64,000 bases of DNA from Palsa-147 sp049279675 (GTDB lineage Bacteria > Acidobacteriota > Terriglobia > Acidiferrales > UBA7541), in assembly GCA_049279675.1 (NCBI GenBank), contig JBAPOP010000168.1:1-64000 (forward strand), read 5' to 3'. The position numbers and the translations under genes were made by a program. Position 1 is the first letter of the stretch, and each line of letters begins with the position of its first letter. Under the pieces are notes generated by a model that did no database searches, had not been told where the DNA came from, and saw only the letters and a program-made list of their open reading frames with translations. Positions 1-8,783 of the stretch are shown here, in pieces.

Positions 1-1113
1 GGCTTGCGGATCGATCCGCAAGACGTAGCCGTCGACGGCCTGTTTGGGATTGGAATCCAGGAAAATGTGCGCGGGCTGGCCGATGGCGACCTTACCGATC
101 TCTCCTTCTGGAATGAAACCCCGCAGGTAGACCTGGCTCAAGTCCAAGAGCGTAACGATAGCGGTCCCGGCTTGCACCACCTCTCCAGGTTCCGCTGCGC
201 GCGTCATCACCGTGCCATCGAAGGGTGCCTTTACGGTGAGATCTTGACGGTCCTCCTCTGCCTCCGTGAGTTGGTCGCGCGCTCGCGCGGCGCTCGCGTT
301 GATGCTGGCGATCTGCGCCTCTTGCTGCACGATCTGCTGCTCGACCGCAATCACCTGAGAGTTGCGAATGCCGGGATTGGCAAGATTGGCTTGGGCGATA
401 GTCAGCGCGCCTTGCGCGGCTTCCACCCGGCGTTGCGTCGCAGCCACGATAGCGGCGTCTTGATCGGCAGTCGCCTCAGCTTGCTTGCCCTGGCGCTCGG
501 AGACCGCGCCTGATTTTGCCAGGCGCGTGTACGCGTCTTTGTCAAAGAGCGCGAGTTCGTAAGCAGCCTTTTGCTGGGCGAGATCGGACTGAGCAGCTGC
601 CAGATTCGCCTGCGCTTCGCTGACGCGCCCGTCGGCGTCGAGCTTGGCTTGGCCGGTCAGCAACCGATTCTGCTGCAACTGTTCTCTTAGGATGGAAATC
701 TGGTCGCCCGCCGATCGAGCGTTGGCCGCAGCCTCTGCCAGCGCTTCGCGAGCGGCTTGCTCGCGCGCCCGAACCTGCGCGTCATCGAGGATGGCGATGA
801 CGCTGCCTGCTTTGACTGTGTCTCCTTCGCGCACACGAACTTCGAGAATGCGTCCCGCCGTCTTGGGCGCTACCGCCGAGTCGTCTCCCTCGATCCGGCC
901 GCTCAAGGCGACGATGCTGTCGGGAATACTCGGAACCGCAAAGAAAACTCGCCACACAACGACGGCCACTACAACCACCGCGAGGATGATCAGCAACATT
1001 GACGTGCGACGCGAACGCGGAGGCGCGACCGGAGCAGACAACGGCGCCGATTCCGGTGAGTTTTGCTGCGCGCTATGTTCTGGAGCTCTCCCGATAATCT
1101 GCTGTTCTGCCAT
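1..1113 (-). CDS. HlyD/YbhG-type membrane fusion protein, 3' end outside window
   Basis: Reading the minus strand from the ATG at 1113 gives an open frame of 371 codons that runs off the left edge without a stop. It has a short cytoplasmic tail, one membrane anchor near residues 38-58, a biotinyl/lipoyl-like segment (EVRVREGDTVKAG), a long Ala/Gln/Glu-rich coiled-coil hairpin (about residues 115-285) and the second half of the lipoyl domain (APFDGTVMTRAAEPGEVV). This is the periplasmic adaptor of a tripartite exporter, closest in layout to YbhG/EmrA. Its ATG overlaps the TAA stop of the TetR gene upstream (TAATG at 1115-1111), so the two are translationally coupled. In E. coli the CecR regulator controls ybhG and an ABC-2 exporter; the same pairing suggests that transporter subunits lie just left of the window. 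Family assignment is firm, the substrate unknown. Confidence 0.9.
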   Translation of the reverse strand, partial: MAEQQIIGRAPEHSAQQNSPESAPLSAPVAPPRSRRTSMLLIILAVVVVAVVVWRVFFAVPSIPDSIVALSGRIEGDDSAVAPKTAGRILEVRVREGDTVKAGSVIAILDDAQVRAREQAAREALAEAAANARSAGDQISILREQLQQNRLLTGQAKLDADGRVSEAQANLAAAQSDLAQQKAAYELALFDKDAYTRLAKSGAVSERQGKQAEATADQDAAIVAATQRRVEAAQGALTIAQANLANPGIRNSQVIAVEQQIVQQEAQIASINASAARARDQLTEAEEDRQDLTVKAPFDGTVMTRAAEPGEVVQAGTAIVTLLDLSQVYLRGFIPEGEIGKVAIGQPAHIFLDSNPKQAVDGYVLRIDPQA

Positions 1114-1814
1114 TAGCGTCTCTTTCTGCGAACCACGCGCGGCCTGCGCTGGTTCGCTGAACGAACCTCTCGGAGGTAAGCCAGCGAAAAGTCCGAAATG
1201 TGATCGGCGATGCGATCCAGTTGCGCCGGGGTCATATCCAATTCGGGCCACAATCGAACCAAAACTGGAGTCGCCAGCACGTAGAGCACGATTTGTCCCA
1301 TGATGCTGTGAACGCACATCCGCGTTTTTTCATGATCGGTAGGTAAGCCGATGATTTTCCCGACCAATTCCAAGAACCGTTGATAGATCGGCCGCGAAAC
1401 TTTATTGATCATGCGCGACATCACCGGTGTCGGCCGCGCCAACTCGTGAGCCATGATGCGCAACTGGCAGTCGGGCACGGTGCCGCTGCGCATGCCCTGA
1501 AGCCTCATCCGGATAACGGCGCGCAGCGTTTCCTCGGGAGGCGCGCTGCGATCGAACGCGTCGCGAATGGATTCGAAGTTCTTAGCGCGTACCGACTGTT
1601 GCAGGACTTCCGTATAGAGGCCGATCTTGTCGTGGAAATGGTAGTTTACCGCCGCGACGTTGGCGCCCGCCCGCATGCAAATTTCACGAATCGTGGTTGC
1701 GTAGTAGCCGCGTTCCGCGAAGGCAGCGCTCGCCGCTTTTAGCAGTTTGGCGCGCGTGGGATCTTCCGGTGTCGGTAACTCGGATCGCTCAGAGGTTTGA
1801 GGAACTGTTTGCAT
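1113..1814 (-). CDS. TetR-family regulator, CecR/YbiH-like
   Basis: A 233-residue TetR repressor. The N-terminal helix-turn-helix is typical (AAFAERGYYATTIREICMRA, then ANVAAVNYHFHDKIGLY), and the C-terminal half (ARPTPVM, then a SIMGQIVLYVLATP helix) resembles the DUF1956/CecR ligand domain. I place the start at the ATG at 1814, not at the TTG at 1862, because a GAGG ribosome site lies 8 nt upstream of 1814 and because a palindromic operator (1825-1853) then falls in the 5' leader instead of in the coding sequence. The stop overlaps the start of the membrane fusion gene, so this is probably an autoregulated repressor-exporter operon that responds to a toxic small molecule. The inducer cannot be told from sequence. 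Confidence 0.88.
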   Translation of the reverse strand: MQTVPQTSERSELPTPEDPTRAKLLKAASAAFAERGYYATTIREICMRAGANVAAVNYHFHDKIGLYTEVLQQSVRAKNFESIRDAFDRSAPPEETLRAVIRMRLQGMRSGTVPDCQLRIMAHELARPTPVMSRMINKVSRPIYQRFLELVGKIIGLPTDHEKTRMCVHSIMGQIVLYVLATPVLVRLWPELDMTPAQLDRIADHISDFSLAYLREVRSANQRRPRVVRRKRR

Positions 1815-1824
1815 GGTCTTGACC

Positions 1825-1853
1825 TCAAACACTAGTTTCAAACACTTGTTTGA
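1825..1853. promoter_or_regulatory. tandem palindromic operator for the TetR gene
   Basis: Positions 1838-1853 read TCAAACACTTGTTTGA, a perfect 7+7 bp inverted repeat with a 2-nt centre. A second, imperfect copy (TCAAACACTAGTTTCA) sits at 1825-1840, 13 bp away and sharing three bases. Both lie just upstream of the chosen ATG of the TetR gene. Palindromes of this length in front of a tetR gene are usually its own binding site; binding here would block transcription of the regulator and the exporter behind it. Direct observation of the repeat; its function is inferred. Confidence 0.7.
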
Positions 1854-2035
1854 TATTTGCAAGCAGCAAATCGGAAAATGTTCTACTGATAACCGAAGCC
1901 GTTCACATTTGGCACAACTCGATTATAGGTAGCCGCGAACTTGCAATTCTTTCGCTGTCCGCCTTAAATGTAATTTCATCAATTGTTTGACTGAGTGAGA
2001 ACAAATCAGAAGCGGCACCGCGACAGGATGGCTTC

Positions 2036-3235
2036 GTGACGGCTCCACTTCAAAAACGCGTCTTAACGATGAACAGAGGGTCTTCGACGTTGAAGTCCGC
2101 TATCTATGAAGCTGGAGTTCAAAACGAACTTCTCCTTTCGATATCGGTTGAACGGTCCGGCGGCTCAGTTGAGCGCTTAAAGATTGCAGACCCGAATGGG
2201 AAGACCTTGATGGAATCCGCTGTTGATAGCGGGGACTCAAATGCCGCGTTGAAAAGGATGTTTGCGTGGCTCGGCGAGCGCGGATTTCTATCTCGATTGG
2301 CGGCAGCGGGCCACCGGCTCGTCCACGGCGGGCCTCGATACCGGGATCCTCAAGAGATCAATCCGGAGTTCTTGCTGGAGATCGAGAAACTTGTACCACT
2401 CGACCCCGATCACATGCCTGCAGCGATTGCGGGAATTAAATTCATCGCCGAGAAATTTCCAGGACTTCCGCAAGTGGCATGTTTCGATACCGCGTTTCAC
2501 AGCTCTCTGCCCAAAGTTGCGCGTATGTACGCGCTGCCTCGGCGCCTCTACGACCAGGGCATATTCAGGTATGGCTTCCACGGACTTTCCTACGAATACG
2601 TAATGAGTGAATTGAGGGCGCTCGAAGGAAAACTCGCCAATGGACGCGTGATCATCGCGCATCTGGGCAGTGGCGCCAGCATGGTGGCGGTCAAAGACGG
2701 AAAGAGCGTCGACACGTCAATGGGATTTACGCCACTCGAGGGTCTCGTCATGTCTACGCGTTCAGGCGATGTTGATCCGGGCGCTCTGTTCTATCTGCTT
2801 GACCAAAAGAAATTGTCCTTGAGAGAGATGGGCACGATTCTGAACAAAGAATCTGGACTACTGGGAGTTTCGGGAGCGTCGGGAGATATGAGGGAATTAC
2901 TCGGAAAGATCGACAAGGACGGTCCGGCCGGAGATGCCGTGGATTTATTCTGCTATCGTGCGAAGAAATACGTCGGCGCGTATGCCGCGGTTCTTGGAGG
3001 GCTGGACGTTCTCGTGTTCGCGGGAGGAATTGGTGAGAACGCCCCCCTGATTCGCCAGCGAATTTGCGATGGCTTGGATTTTCTTGGTATTCGGTTGGAT
3101 GCAACGGGGAACGAAGCCAATGCGGCGTCGATATCGTCTTCCGATAGCCGAGTAAGAGTCCGCGTTATCAAAACAAACGAAGATCTAATGATCGTCCGGC
3201 ACGTCGTCTCCACGCTTGGATGGACAAATGCCTAG
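2036..3235 (+). CDS. ackA: acetate kinase
   Basis: The 399-residue product interconverts acetyl phosphate + ADP and acetate + ATP in the cytoplasm. Family signatures are in order: an N-terminal MNRGSSTLKS (the conserved N and S of the first phosphate-binding strand), GHRLVHGG with the substrate-binding Arg/His near residue 95, DTAFHSSLP (catalytic Asp region), YGFHGLSYEYV, AHLGSGASM, and a C-terminal FAGGIGENAP. The length matches the family (about 400). The GTG start at 2036 precedes the first conserved strand by about a dozen residues. The gene is followed after 125 bp by phosphoketolase, whose product acetyl phosphate is the substrate of this enzyme, so the pair makes ATP from sugar phosphates. 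Slightly divergent from E. coli AckA but no catalytic residue appears lost. Confidence 0.93.
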   Translation: MTAPLQKRVLTMNRGSSTLKSAIYEAGVQNELLLSISVERSGGSVERLKIADPNGKTLMESAVDSGDSNAALKRMFAWLGERGFLSRLAAAGHRLVHGGPRYRDPQEINPEFLLEIEKLVPLDPDHMPAAIAGIKFIAEKFPGLPQVACFDTAFHSSLPKVARMYALPRRLYDQGIFRYGFHGLSYEYVMSELRALEGKLANGRVIIAHLGSGASMVAVKDGKSVDTSMGFTPLEGLVMSTRSGDVDPGALFYLLDQKKLSLREMGTILNKESGLLGVSGASGDMRELLGKIDKDGPAGDAVDLFCYRAKKYVGAYAAVLGGLDVLVFAGGIGENAPLIRQRICDGLDFLGIRLDATGNEANAASISSSDSRVRVRVIKTNEDLMIVRHVVSTLGWTNA

Positions 3236-3360
3236 CTACAGCGCATTTTTTCGCCGAATTCTTAATGCAAATTGGTATTCATCGGCGAGCTACAAGTCCA
3301 CACTTATAGAATCGCGTAAAGATGGCGCTACAGAAGTCGCGCCATTGGGGCACAGGAGCA

Positions 3361-5886
3361 ATGATGCTTGAATTTAACGCCGCGTTATCGACCGTCGTTG
3401 AGGTCAACGAAAAATCGCAACAAACTCAAATTGCGCCAGCCGGCGTAAAGCCGAGTGGGCCGCTTTCGGCGGAGCTGTTGGACAAGATGCAACGCTATTG
3501 GTGCGCCGCGAATTATCTTTGCGTCGGCCAAATCTATCTCCAAGATAATCCGCTGCTACGTGAACCGCTCACAAAAGCGCACATCAAGCCGCGCTTGCTT
3601 GGGCATTGGGGCACATCGGCCGGGCAGAATTTCATTTACGTTCATTTGAACCGGCTGATCCGGCAAACGGATACAAATATCATTTACATCTCGGGGCCCG
3701 GCCATGGAGGGCCGACACTGAACGCGTGCGCGTACCTCGAAGGAACGTACACCGACGTGCATCCTGAAATTACCCAGGACATCCACGGAATGCGGCTTCT
3801 TTTTCGTTCATTTTCGACGCCCGGAGGTGTCCCGAGTCACTGCGGGCCGCACACGCCCAATTCAATGCACGAGGGGGGCGAGCTGGGCTATTCGCTCGTC
3901 CATGCCTTCGGAGCCGCTTTCGATAATCCTGATCTGATCGTGGCTTGCGTAGTTGGCGACGGCGAGGCTGAGACCTGCCCGCTCGAAGGCAGCTGGAAGG
4001 GAATCAAGTTCTTGAATCCTTCGCGAGACGGCGCGGTGCTGCCGATTCTGCACCTGAATGGCTACAAAATCTCTGGCCCCACAGTCACCGCGCGCTCGAG
4101 CGACGATGAGCTCGTCGCGTTCTATAAAGGGCTCGGCTACGCGCCCGAATTCGTCGAAGGTGACGATCCCGAGATCGTGCACCAACTTCTCGCAGGCGCA
4201 CTCGATCGCGCATACGCAGCAATACGCGACATTCAAAAAAATTCCCGGGCAACAAACGCGCAATCAAATTTCCCTCGTCAGCCATGGCCGATGATCGTCC
4301 TCCGGACTCCGAAGGGTTGGACATGCCCGAAAGAAGTGGATGGTGTGCCCATCGAAGGCACGTTCCGCGCGCACCAGGTTCCGCTTTCCACCGTTTGCGA
4401 GAATCCAGAACATTTGAAAATGCTCGAAGCATGGATGAGGAAGTACAAGCCCGATGAGCTGTTTGACAAGGATGGGCGTCTGATCGCCGAACTCGCGGCG
4501 CTGGCGCCGGATGGGAATCGACGCATGGGCGCAAATCCTCATGTCAACGGCGGGAGATTACTGAAAGCGCTCGACCTGCCCGACTTTGCCCAGTACGCGC
4601 TGTCCATTCCTGGTCCTGGCGAGGTGGTGGCAGAAGCTCCCCGTAAGCTCGGAGAATATTTGCGCGACGTCATCAAACTCAATCCGAATAATTTCCGGCT
4701 GTTCTGTCCGGATGAAACAAACTCGAATCGCCTGAATGCCGTCTTTGATGCGACGGACCGCTGCACGATGGAGCCGATCGTCTCGATCGATGACCATTTG
4801 GCTCCCGACGGCCGCGTGATGGAAGTGCTCAGCGAACATCTTTGCGAAGGCTGGCTTGAGGGATATCTGCTCACCGGAAGGCACGGCGTGTGGTCATCTT
4901 ATGAGGCATTCGCTCAGGTGGTTGATTCGATGGTGACGCAGCACGCGAAGTGGATGGAGCAGTGCCTCGAATTTCCGTGGCGCAGGCCGATCGGTTCTCT
5001 GAATGTATTCCTCACCAGTCACGCGTGGAGAAACGACCACAATGGTTTCAGCCACCAAGCTCCCGGCTTTGTCGACAATGCGTTGCAGCGGCGCAGTGAA
5101 GTAGCTCGAGTCTACTATCCGCCGGATGCGAACTGCCTGCTCAACGTGTTCGATCACTGCCTGCGGAGCCGGAATTACGTCAATGTCATCACATGCGGAA
5201 AACAGCCACAACTTCAATGGCTCACATTCGACGAAGCGCTCGCACATTGTTCCCAGGGAGCATCGATCTGGAAATTTGCGACGAACGATGGCGGGACCGA
5301 GCCGGACATCGTTCTGGCGTGCGCCGGCGATGTCCCTACCATCGAGGCCTGCGCCGCATCCTGGCTGCTGCAGAAGCACGTGCCCGGCATCAAGGTGCGC
5401 GTCGTGAATGTCGTCGATCTCAACGCTCTAATGAGTCCCGACGATCATCCCCACGGCATGGACAACATTTCATTCGATTCGCTGTTTACACGGGATGTCG
5501 ACGTGGTTTTCGCGTTCCACGGCTATCGGTGGCTCATTCACAGTATGGTGCACGGCCGCTCGAAGGAAGCGCGGTTCCACGTGCGCGGATTCAACGACGA
5601 GGGAACGACGACCACGCCATTCGATATGGTCGTGCTCAACAAGATGAGCCGGTTCCATCTAGCCATCGACGCGCTCAAGCACGTGCCGCGATTGCGCTCG
5701 CAGGCGTCGGACGCGATCGACATGTTCAACCGGAAGCTATTCGAGCACCACACATACATCCGGCAGCACTTCGAAGATATGCCGGAAATTCGAAACTGGA
5801 GTTGGACCAAGGATTTCAGCGAGCCGTCCGCGCCGCCGCCTCTCGCGAAAGGACAACCTCGCGGCCAACTGTTTTCCGACGCGTAA
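3361..5886 (+). CDS. xfp: xylulose-5-phosphate/fructose-6-phosphate phosphoketolase
   Basis: A thiamine-diphosphate enzyme of about 841 residues that splits xylulose-5-P (and often fructose-6-P) with phosphate into acetyl phosphate and a shorter sugar phosphate. Visible motifs: GHWGTSAGQNF and GPGHGGP near the N-terminus, the Xfp-specific GGVPSHCGPHTPNSMHEGGE, the ThDP/Mg motif VVGDGEAETCPLEGSW, LHLNGYKISGPT, and later HNGFSHQAPGF. The start is taken at the ATG at 3361 (or the adjacent ATG at 3364), right after AGGAG; an in-frame ATG at 3322 has no good ribosome site. It lies downstream of ackA in the same direction and is followed by a hairpin at 5890-5907. Together they form a phosphoketolase shunt. 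All catalytic motifs look intact. Confidence 0.95.
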   Translation: MMLEFNAALSTVVEVNEKSQQTQIAPAGVKPSGPLSAELLDKMQRYWCAANYLCVGQIYLQDNPLLREPLTKAHIKPRLLGHWGTSAGQNFIYVHLNRLIRQTDTNIIYISGPGHGGPTLNACAYLEGTYTDVHPEITQDIHGMRLLFRSFSTPGGVPSHCGPHTPNSMHEGGELGYSLVHAFGAAFDNPDLIVACVVGDGEAETCPLEGSWKGIKFLNPSRDGAVLPILHLNGYKISGPTVTARSSDDELVAFYKGLGYAPEFVEGDDPEIVHQLLAGALDRAYAAIRDIQKNSRATNAQSNFPRQPWPMIVLRTPKGWTCPKEVDGVPIEGTFRAHQVPLSTVCENPEHLKMLEAWMRKYKPDELFDKDGRLIAELAALAPDGNRRMGANPHVNGGRLLKALDLPDFAQYALSIPGPGEVVAEAPRKLGEYLRDVIKLNPNNFRLFCPDETNSNRLNAVFDATDRCTMEPIVSIDDHLAPDGRVMEVLSEHLCEGWLEGYLLTGRHGVWSSYEAFAQVVDSMVTQHAKWMEQCLEFPWRRPIGSLNVFLTSHAWRNDHNGFSHQAPGFVDNALQRRSEVARVYYPPDANCLLNVFDHCLRSRNYVNVITCGKQPQLQWLTFDEALAHCSQGASIWKFATNDGGTEPDIVLACAGDVPTIEACAASWLLQKHVPGIKVRVVNVVDLNALMSPDDHPHGMDNISFDSLFTRDVDVVFAFHGYRWLIHSMVHGRSKEARFHVRGFNDEGTTTTPFDMVVLNKMSRFHLAIDALKHVPRLRSQASDAIDMFNRKLFEHHTYIRQHFEDMPEIRNWSWTKDFSEPSAPPPLAKGQPRGQLFSDA

Positions 5887-5889
5887 TTT

Positions 5890-5907
5890 GAGGCTGCCCG
5901 CAGCCTC
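5890..5907. terminator. hairpin terminator after phosphoketolase
   Basis: GAGGCTGC (5890-5897) pairs with GCAGCCTC (5900-5907), an 8-bp stem with a CC turn that may open to a 4-nt loop. It begins 3 bp after the xfp stop and is followed on the plus strand by a T-rich stretch (TATTTCTTCTT). The right arm touches the stop codon of the small gene on the other strand, so it can end transcription of both convergent genes. Confidence 0.65.
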
Positions 5908-6113
5908 TATTTCTTCTTGTCGACCAAGCTTTCCGATTGCCGGTAGGCTTCCTGCGCGAGTTCGTAAGCCTTGGCGGCGTGCTCCAAAGCTTGCCGGGAG
6001 AACTCATGCCCTGTCATATGATCCCCTTTGCCGTGGTTGGTTGCGGCAGCACGGTGTGCGTGAGCGGCGAGATCGTGGAACTCCGCTGCTCTTTGGTGCG
6101 AGTCATTTGGCAT
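5907..6113 (-). CDS. small His/Ala-rich helical protein, function unknown
   Basis: A 68-residue hypothetical protein. An AGGAG ribosome site lies a few nt ahead of the ATG at 6113, which supports translation. The product is rich in Ala, His and Glu, starts MPNDSHQRAAEFHDLAAHAH and ends in a Lys run (VDKKK). It has no signal peptide or membrane segment and would fold as one or two amphipathic helices. The HDLAAHAHRAAATNHGKGDH part has six His residues in close spacing, which might bind metal or simply favour a soluble helix. It points towards xfp and shares its terminator hairpin. Its family is not known to me; small proteins of this look occur next to stress genes in soil bacteria, but that is only a loose impression. 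Confidence 0.6.
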   Translation of the reverse strand: MPNDSHQRAAEFHDLAAHAHRAAATNHGKGDHMTGHEFSRQALEHAAKAYELAQEAYRQSESLVDKKK

Positions 6114-6552
6114 ACGCTTCTCTCCTGAACGATCAATTTGAGTTTACCTCTCCGATAAGAAACCTTTCGAAATCGGCTTCTCCAAATCAAGCACCTCGGT
6201 TGTTAGATGATCCTGACGCGATTGAATATCGGAACTTTGGAAATGTCCACGGGGAATCCAAGAACAACTGCCCCCATAAGCGTTTCTCCGCTCACGAAGA
6301 GTGGCGGATACGCCGTCGAGATTCCGCGATCCACCATTGTTGAGGCGCCAAGACAGGGATTCTTTCAGCTTGGAGGAGCTGTCGGGTGAGCCACTATACG
6401 ACGCAAATTTGTTTTCCGGTTTGGCGAGTGCTGCCGCTCTCTTTGGCGTTCCGTCTAATTCTGTGAATGAGTGAGAATCTGGACCACGCGGACCGCTCAA
6501 GGTGCCGCGCAAAGTGCGGGTGTACTTTTAGTTTAGGAAATCCAAGCTCTTG
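6114..6552. other. 439-bp gap with no convincing gene
   Basis: Open frames exist on both strands (for example minus 6144-6512), but they have no ribosome site, no recognisable domain and a Ser/Arg/Gly-rich composition typical of chance frames. I see no repeat, tRNA or clear terminator. It separates the small His-rich gene from the end of the ExeA-like gene. Confidence 0.5.
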
Positions 6553-8043
6553 CTAACGTCCCTGCGCCAGCTCAGGTTTCGAAGTGCCAGTGGCATGTGC
6601 CACCGGCAGCGGCAGCGCGAGCCGTTGTCCAACGGCGATGCGATCGGGATCGGTTAGCTCCGGGTTCAGAACACGGATCTCGTTCACAAGTTGCGTATTA
6701 TAGGAGCCGATATACCGCAGGCAAATTTGCCGGAGGTCGTCGTTCGGATGAACGATGACCGCAGTGGTTTCCCTCGGGAAAATCAAATCAGCAGAGGCCG
6801 TGTGTTTGACCTGGCGTATGGCGGGCGCCCGTTTTGGCTGTTCGTTCGCCGGGGACGTGTGCGGGTCGGACGCTCGAGTTGGCGGCGCGCTGCCCCTGCG
6901 TTCGTTGATTGAATTCATCGCAGGCGGTTGGTTTGACGTTCCCGATCCGATTTCAACGATGGCCGCGCTCTGGCGCGAGAGGAGACCGATGTCCGAGGTA
7001 GCCGGTGTTTTTCGCGTCTGAGCGAACGCCATTTTGATGTCCTCTCGATAGACCATGGCCGCAAGAAGAGTTACGAGGAATACGCACGCGACAACAGCCA
7101 ATCGCTGGATTCTTTGTGTCCTTTCGATGCCGCGATAGATCGGCACGGGTCTAACAGTTCGCCGGGTTAGCGCCGCACGCTTGATAGGCGCTCCCTTGGC
7201 CGCCATTCGGGCGTCGCGTCTGATCATGTCGGCGACGGAGTCAATGTTGAGGTCTGCTGCGACTTGATCGACCAGGCCGGCGTCGATCCACTTGTGGCGT
7301 ACCGCGAACCCGAGCGACAGAGAACTGAGACACAGGGCATTGATATTGTGCGGAATGCCGTGGCTAAATTCGGCAATCCTATCGAGTGCTGCAGGAGTGA
7401 AAATGCCGCCACCGGTGTGTCCGGCCACTCGCAAACGATTTTCGACGTAATCACTAACTTCGCCTTTACTCATCGGCGTGATGCTGACAACCAGGGAGAT
7501 TCGCTGTCGCAGTTGCGCCAATCCTGGCTTGAGTAGCTTTTCTGCGAGTTCGGGCCGACCCGCCAGGACAATCTGCAGCAGCGGGCCCGTCGGCGTTTCA
7601 AACTCCGACAGCAGCCGAACGGTTTCGAGCCCTTGTCCGCTAAGGTTTTGCGAATCGTCAATCAGGAGCACGAAGCGCTTTCCGAGCCCTTTTTCTCGTA
7701 GCAGCACCTGCTTCAATCGCTCGTGGGTAGCGACGAGGTCCCCGGCATGTGGCTCTAAGCCAAGTTCAGTCAAGAGGCAGCTTAGCAGTTTGTTCGAATG
7801 GCACGGCGTCTGAAGTAGGATGCTGGTTCTCGCCGATTCTCTGACGTGTTCGAGCAAACGAAGCAGCATTGTAGATTTTCCCGTCCCCGGGGGCGCGATG
7901 AGGGCGAGCAAACCCCTGCCATCCGTGATCCCTTGGCACAGAGAGTCGAGCGCCTTGCGATGCGAAGCGCTCAGATAGAGAAATCGCAGATCCGGCGTGA
8001 ATCCGAACGGCCTCTCTTGAAGTTTGTAAAAGTCTAAGATCAT
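6553..8043 (-). CDS. ExeA-like AAA ATPase with membrane anchor and LysM-like tail
   Basis: A 496-residue protein of the ExeA/GspA-like ATPase family found with polysaccharide export genes. The start is the ATG at 8043 (MILDFYKLQERPFGFTPD), preceded by GAGG at 8 nt; the longer in-frame start at 8082 is rejected. The N-terminal AAA module has Walker A APPGTGKST (residues 50-58), Walker B FVLLIDDSQNL (124-134) and an Arg-rich sensor stretch. A single membrane helix lies near residues 315-332 after a basic stretch, so the ATPase is cytoplasmic and the tail is periplasmic. The tail ends in a LysM-like segment (about 435-490; VIVHPNDDLRQICLRYIG, NPELTDPDRIAVGQ). It is a paralogue of 30251-31735 but stands alone, about 6 kb outside the EPS operon. 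Confidence 0.85.
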   Translation of the reverse strand: MILDFYKLQERPFGFTPDLRFLYLSASHRKALDSLCQGITDGRGLLALIAPPGTGKSTMLLRLLEHVRESARTSILLQTPCHSNKLLSCLLTELGLEPHAGDLVATHERLKQVLLREKGLGKRFVLLIDDSQNLSGQGLETVRLLSEFETPTGPLLQIVLAGRPELAEKLLKPGLAQLRQRISLVVSITPMSKGEVSDYVENRLRVAGHTGGGIFTPAALDRIAEFSHGIPHNINALCLSSLSLGFAVRHKWIDAGLVDQVAADLNIDSVADMIRRDARMAAKGAPIKRAALTRRTVRPVPIYRGIERTQRIQRLAVVACVFLVTLLAAMVYREDIKMAFAQTRKTPATSDIGLLSRQSAAIVEIGSGTSNQPPAMNSINERRGSAPPTRASDPHTSPANEQPKRAPAIRQVKHTASADLIFPRETTAVIVHPNDDLRQICLRYIGSYNTQLVNEIRVLNPELTDPDRIAVGQRLALPLPVAHATGTSKPELAQGR

Positions 8044-8783
8044 ACAGGCTACCTCGCTTCGCAAAGGAGTCCCTATCTGCACGAAAACGTCAGCTGTCGC
8101 GTCCGCGATTGCGGCGCGTCACATTCGACCTTTGCTGTCTCTTGTGGAAATTACTAACTCCGACGGAAGGGGGCAAGAAGCGGAACGTCATCACTTGTCT
8201 TCGGTTGCATGTGAAGCTGCGCAGATGACATTTCGGTGTCTGAATCGGGACATTTCCACGAAAGAGCCCAGGAAATTGAGGACAGATCGTGGAGACAAAA
8301 GTCCCTGAAGCGGTGGCCTCAGTTGCTTTTGTTCATCTTCATCGCTGACCGTCCGCCGAAGCATCGCCGACCGAATTTCCGAGAATGCCGGTTGAATGTT
8401 TTGGAGCCATGAATGGATCTCGAACCCTCGATTTGTTTAAGATGCTCTAATCATTAGTCTTAGTAGCTCTTGCGGACACTGCGAGGAACCGGCGATAGGG
8501 CCTTGCAATGGGCTTGCCTTCTCTTCAAGCAGCTGACATCAGGGGTAGAAACAATCCAGATGTGATAGCCGGGGCGTGATTCATTGCGAAGGCGGGCGCT
8601 ATCTGTTTGTACAGGAGTGCCCCGCGCCGTCATATCAATGCTCTATCGCCCCCACGCGAGCCGAATCTCTGGTCCAGTAGCCGTCCACATTTCGCGGAAA
8701 TTCCGTTTGCACTTCAGCCTCGCAAGCGTACAATCTCCTTCTCTCAAAGACGCTAGTTCTCTCAGGAGTACTAGGAATCACCT
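8044..8783. other. 740-bp intergenic region between divergent genes
   Basis: Divergent promoter region of the ExeA-like gene (minus) and the LuxR-type gene (plus). No coding frame with a ribosome site and no known RNA motif was seen. It contains a short perfect palindrome CTAAT-C-ATTAG at 8447-8457, and GTACTAG at 8768-8774 just in front of the LuxR start. The length leaves room for regulatory sites or a small RNA, but nothing specific can be claimed. Confidence 0.45.

Noticed and set aside
1815..1862. Longer TetR start (TTG at 1862)
   Set aside because: The palindromic operator would lie inside the coding sequence and the GAGG site upstream of 1814 would have no use.
6144..6512. 122-residue minus-strand frame in the gap before the ExeA-like gene
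   Set aside because: No ribosome site, Ser/Arg-rich composition, no recognisable domain; overlaps other equally long frames on the plus strand.
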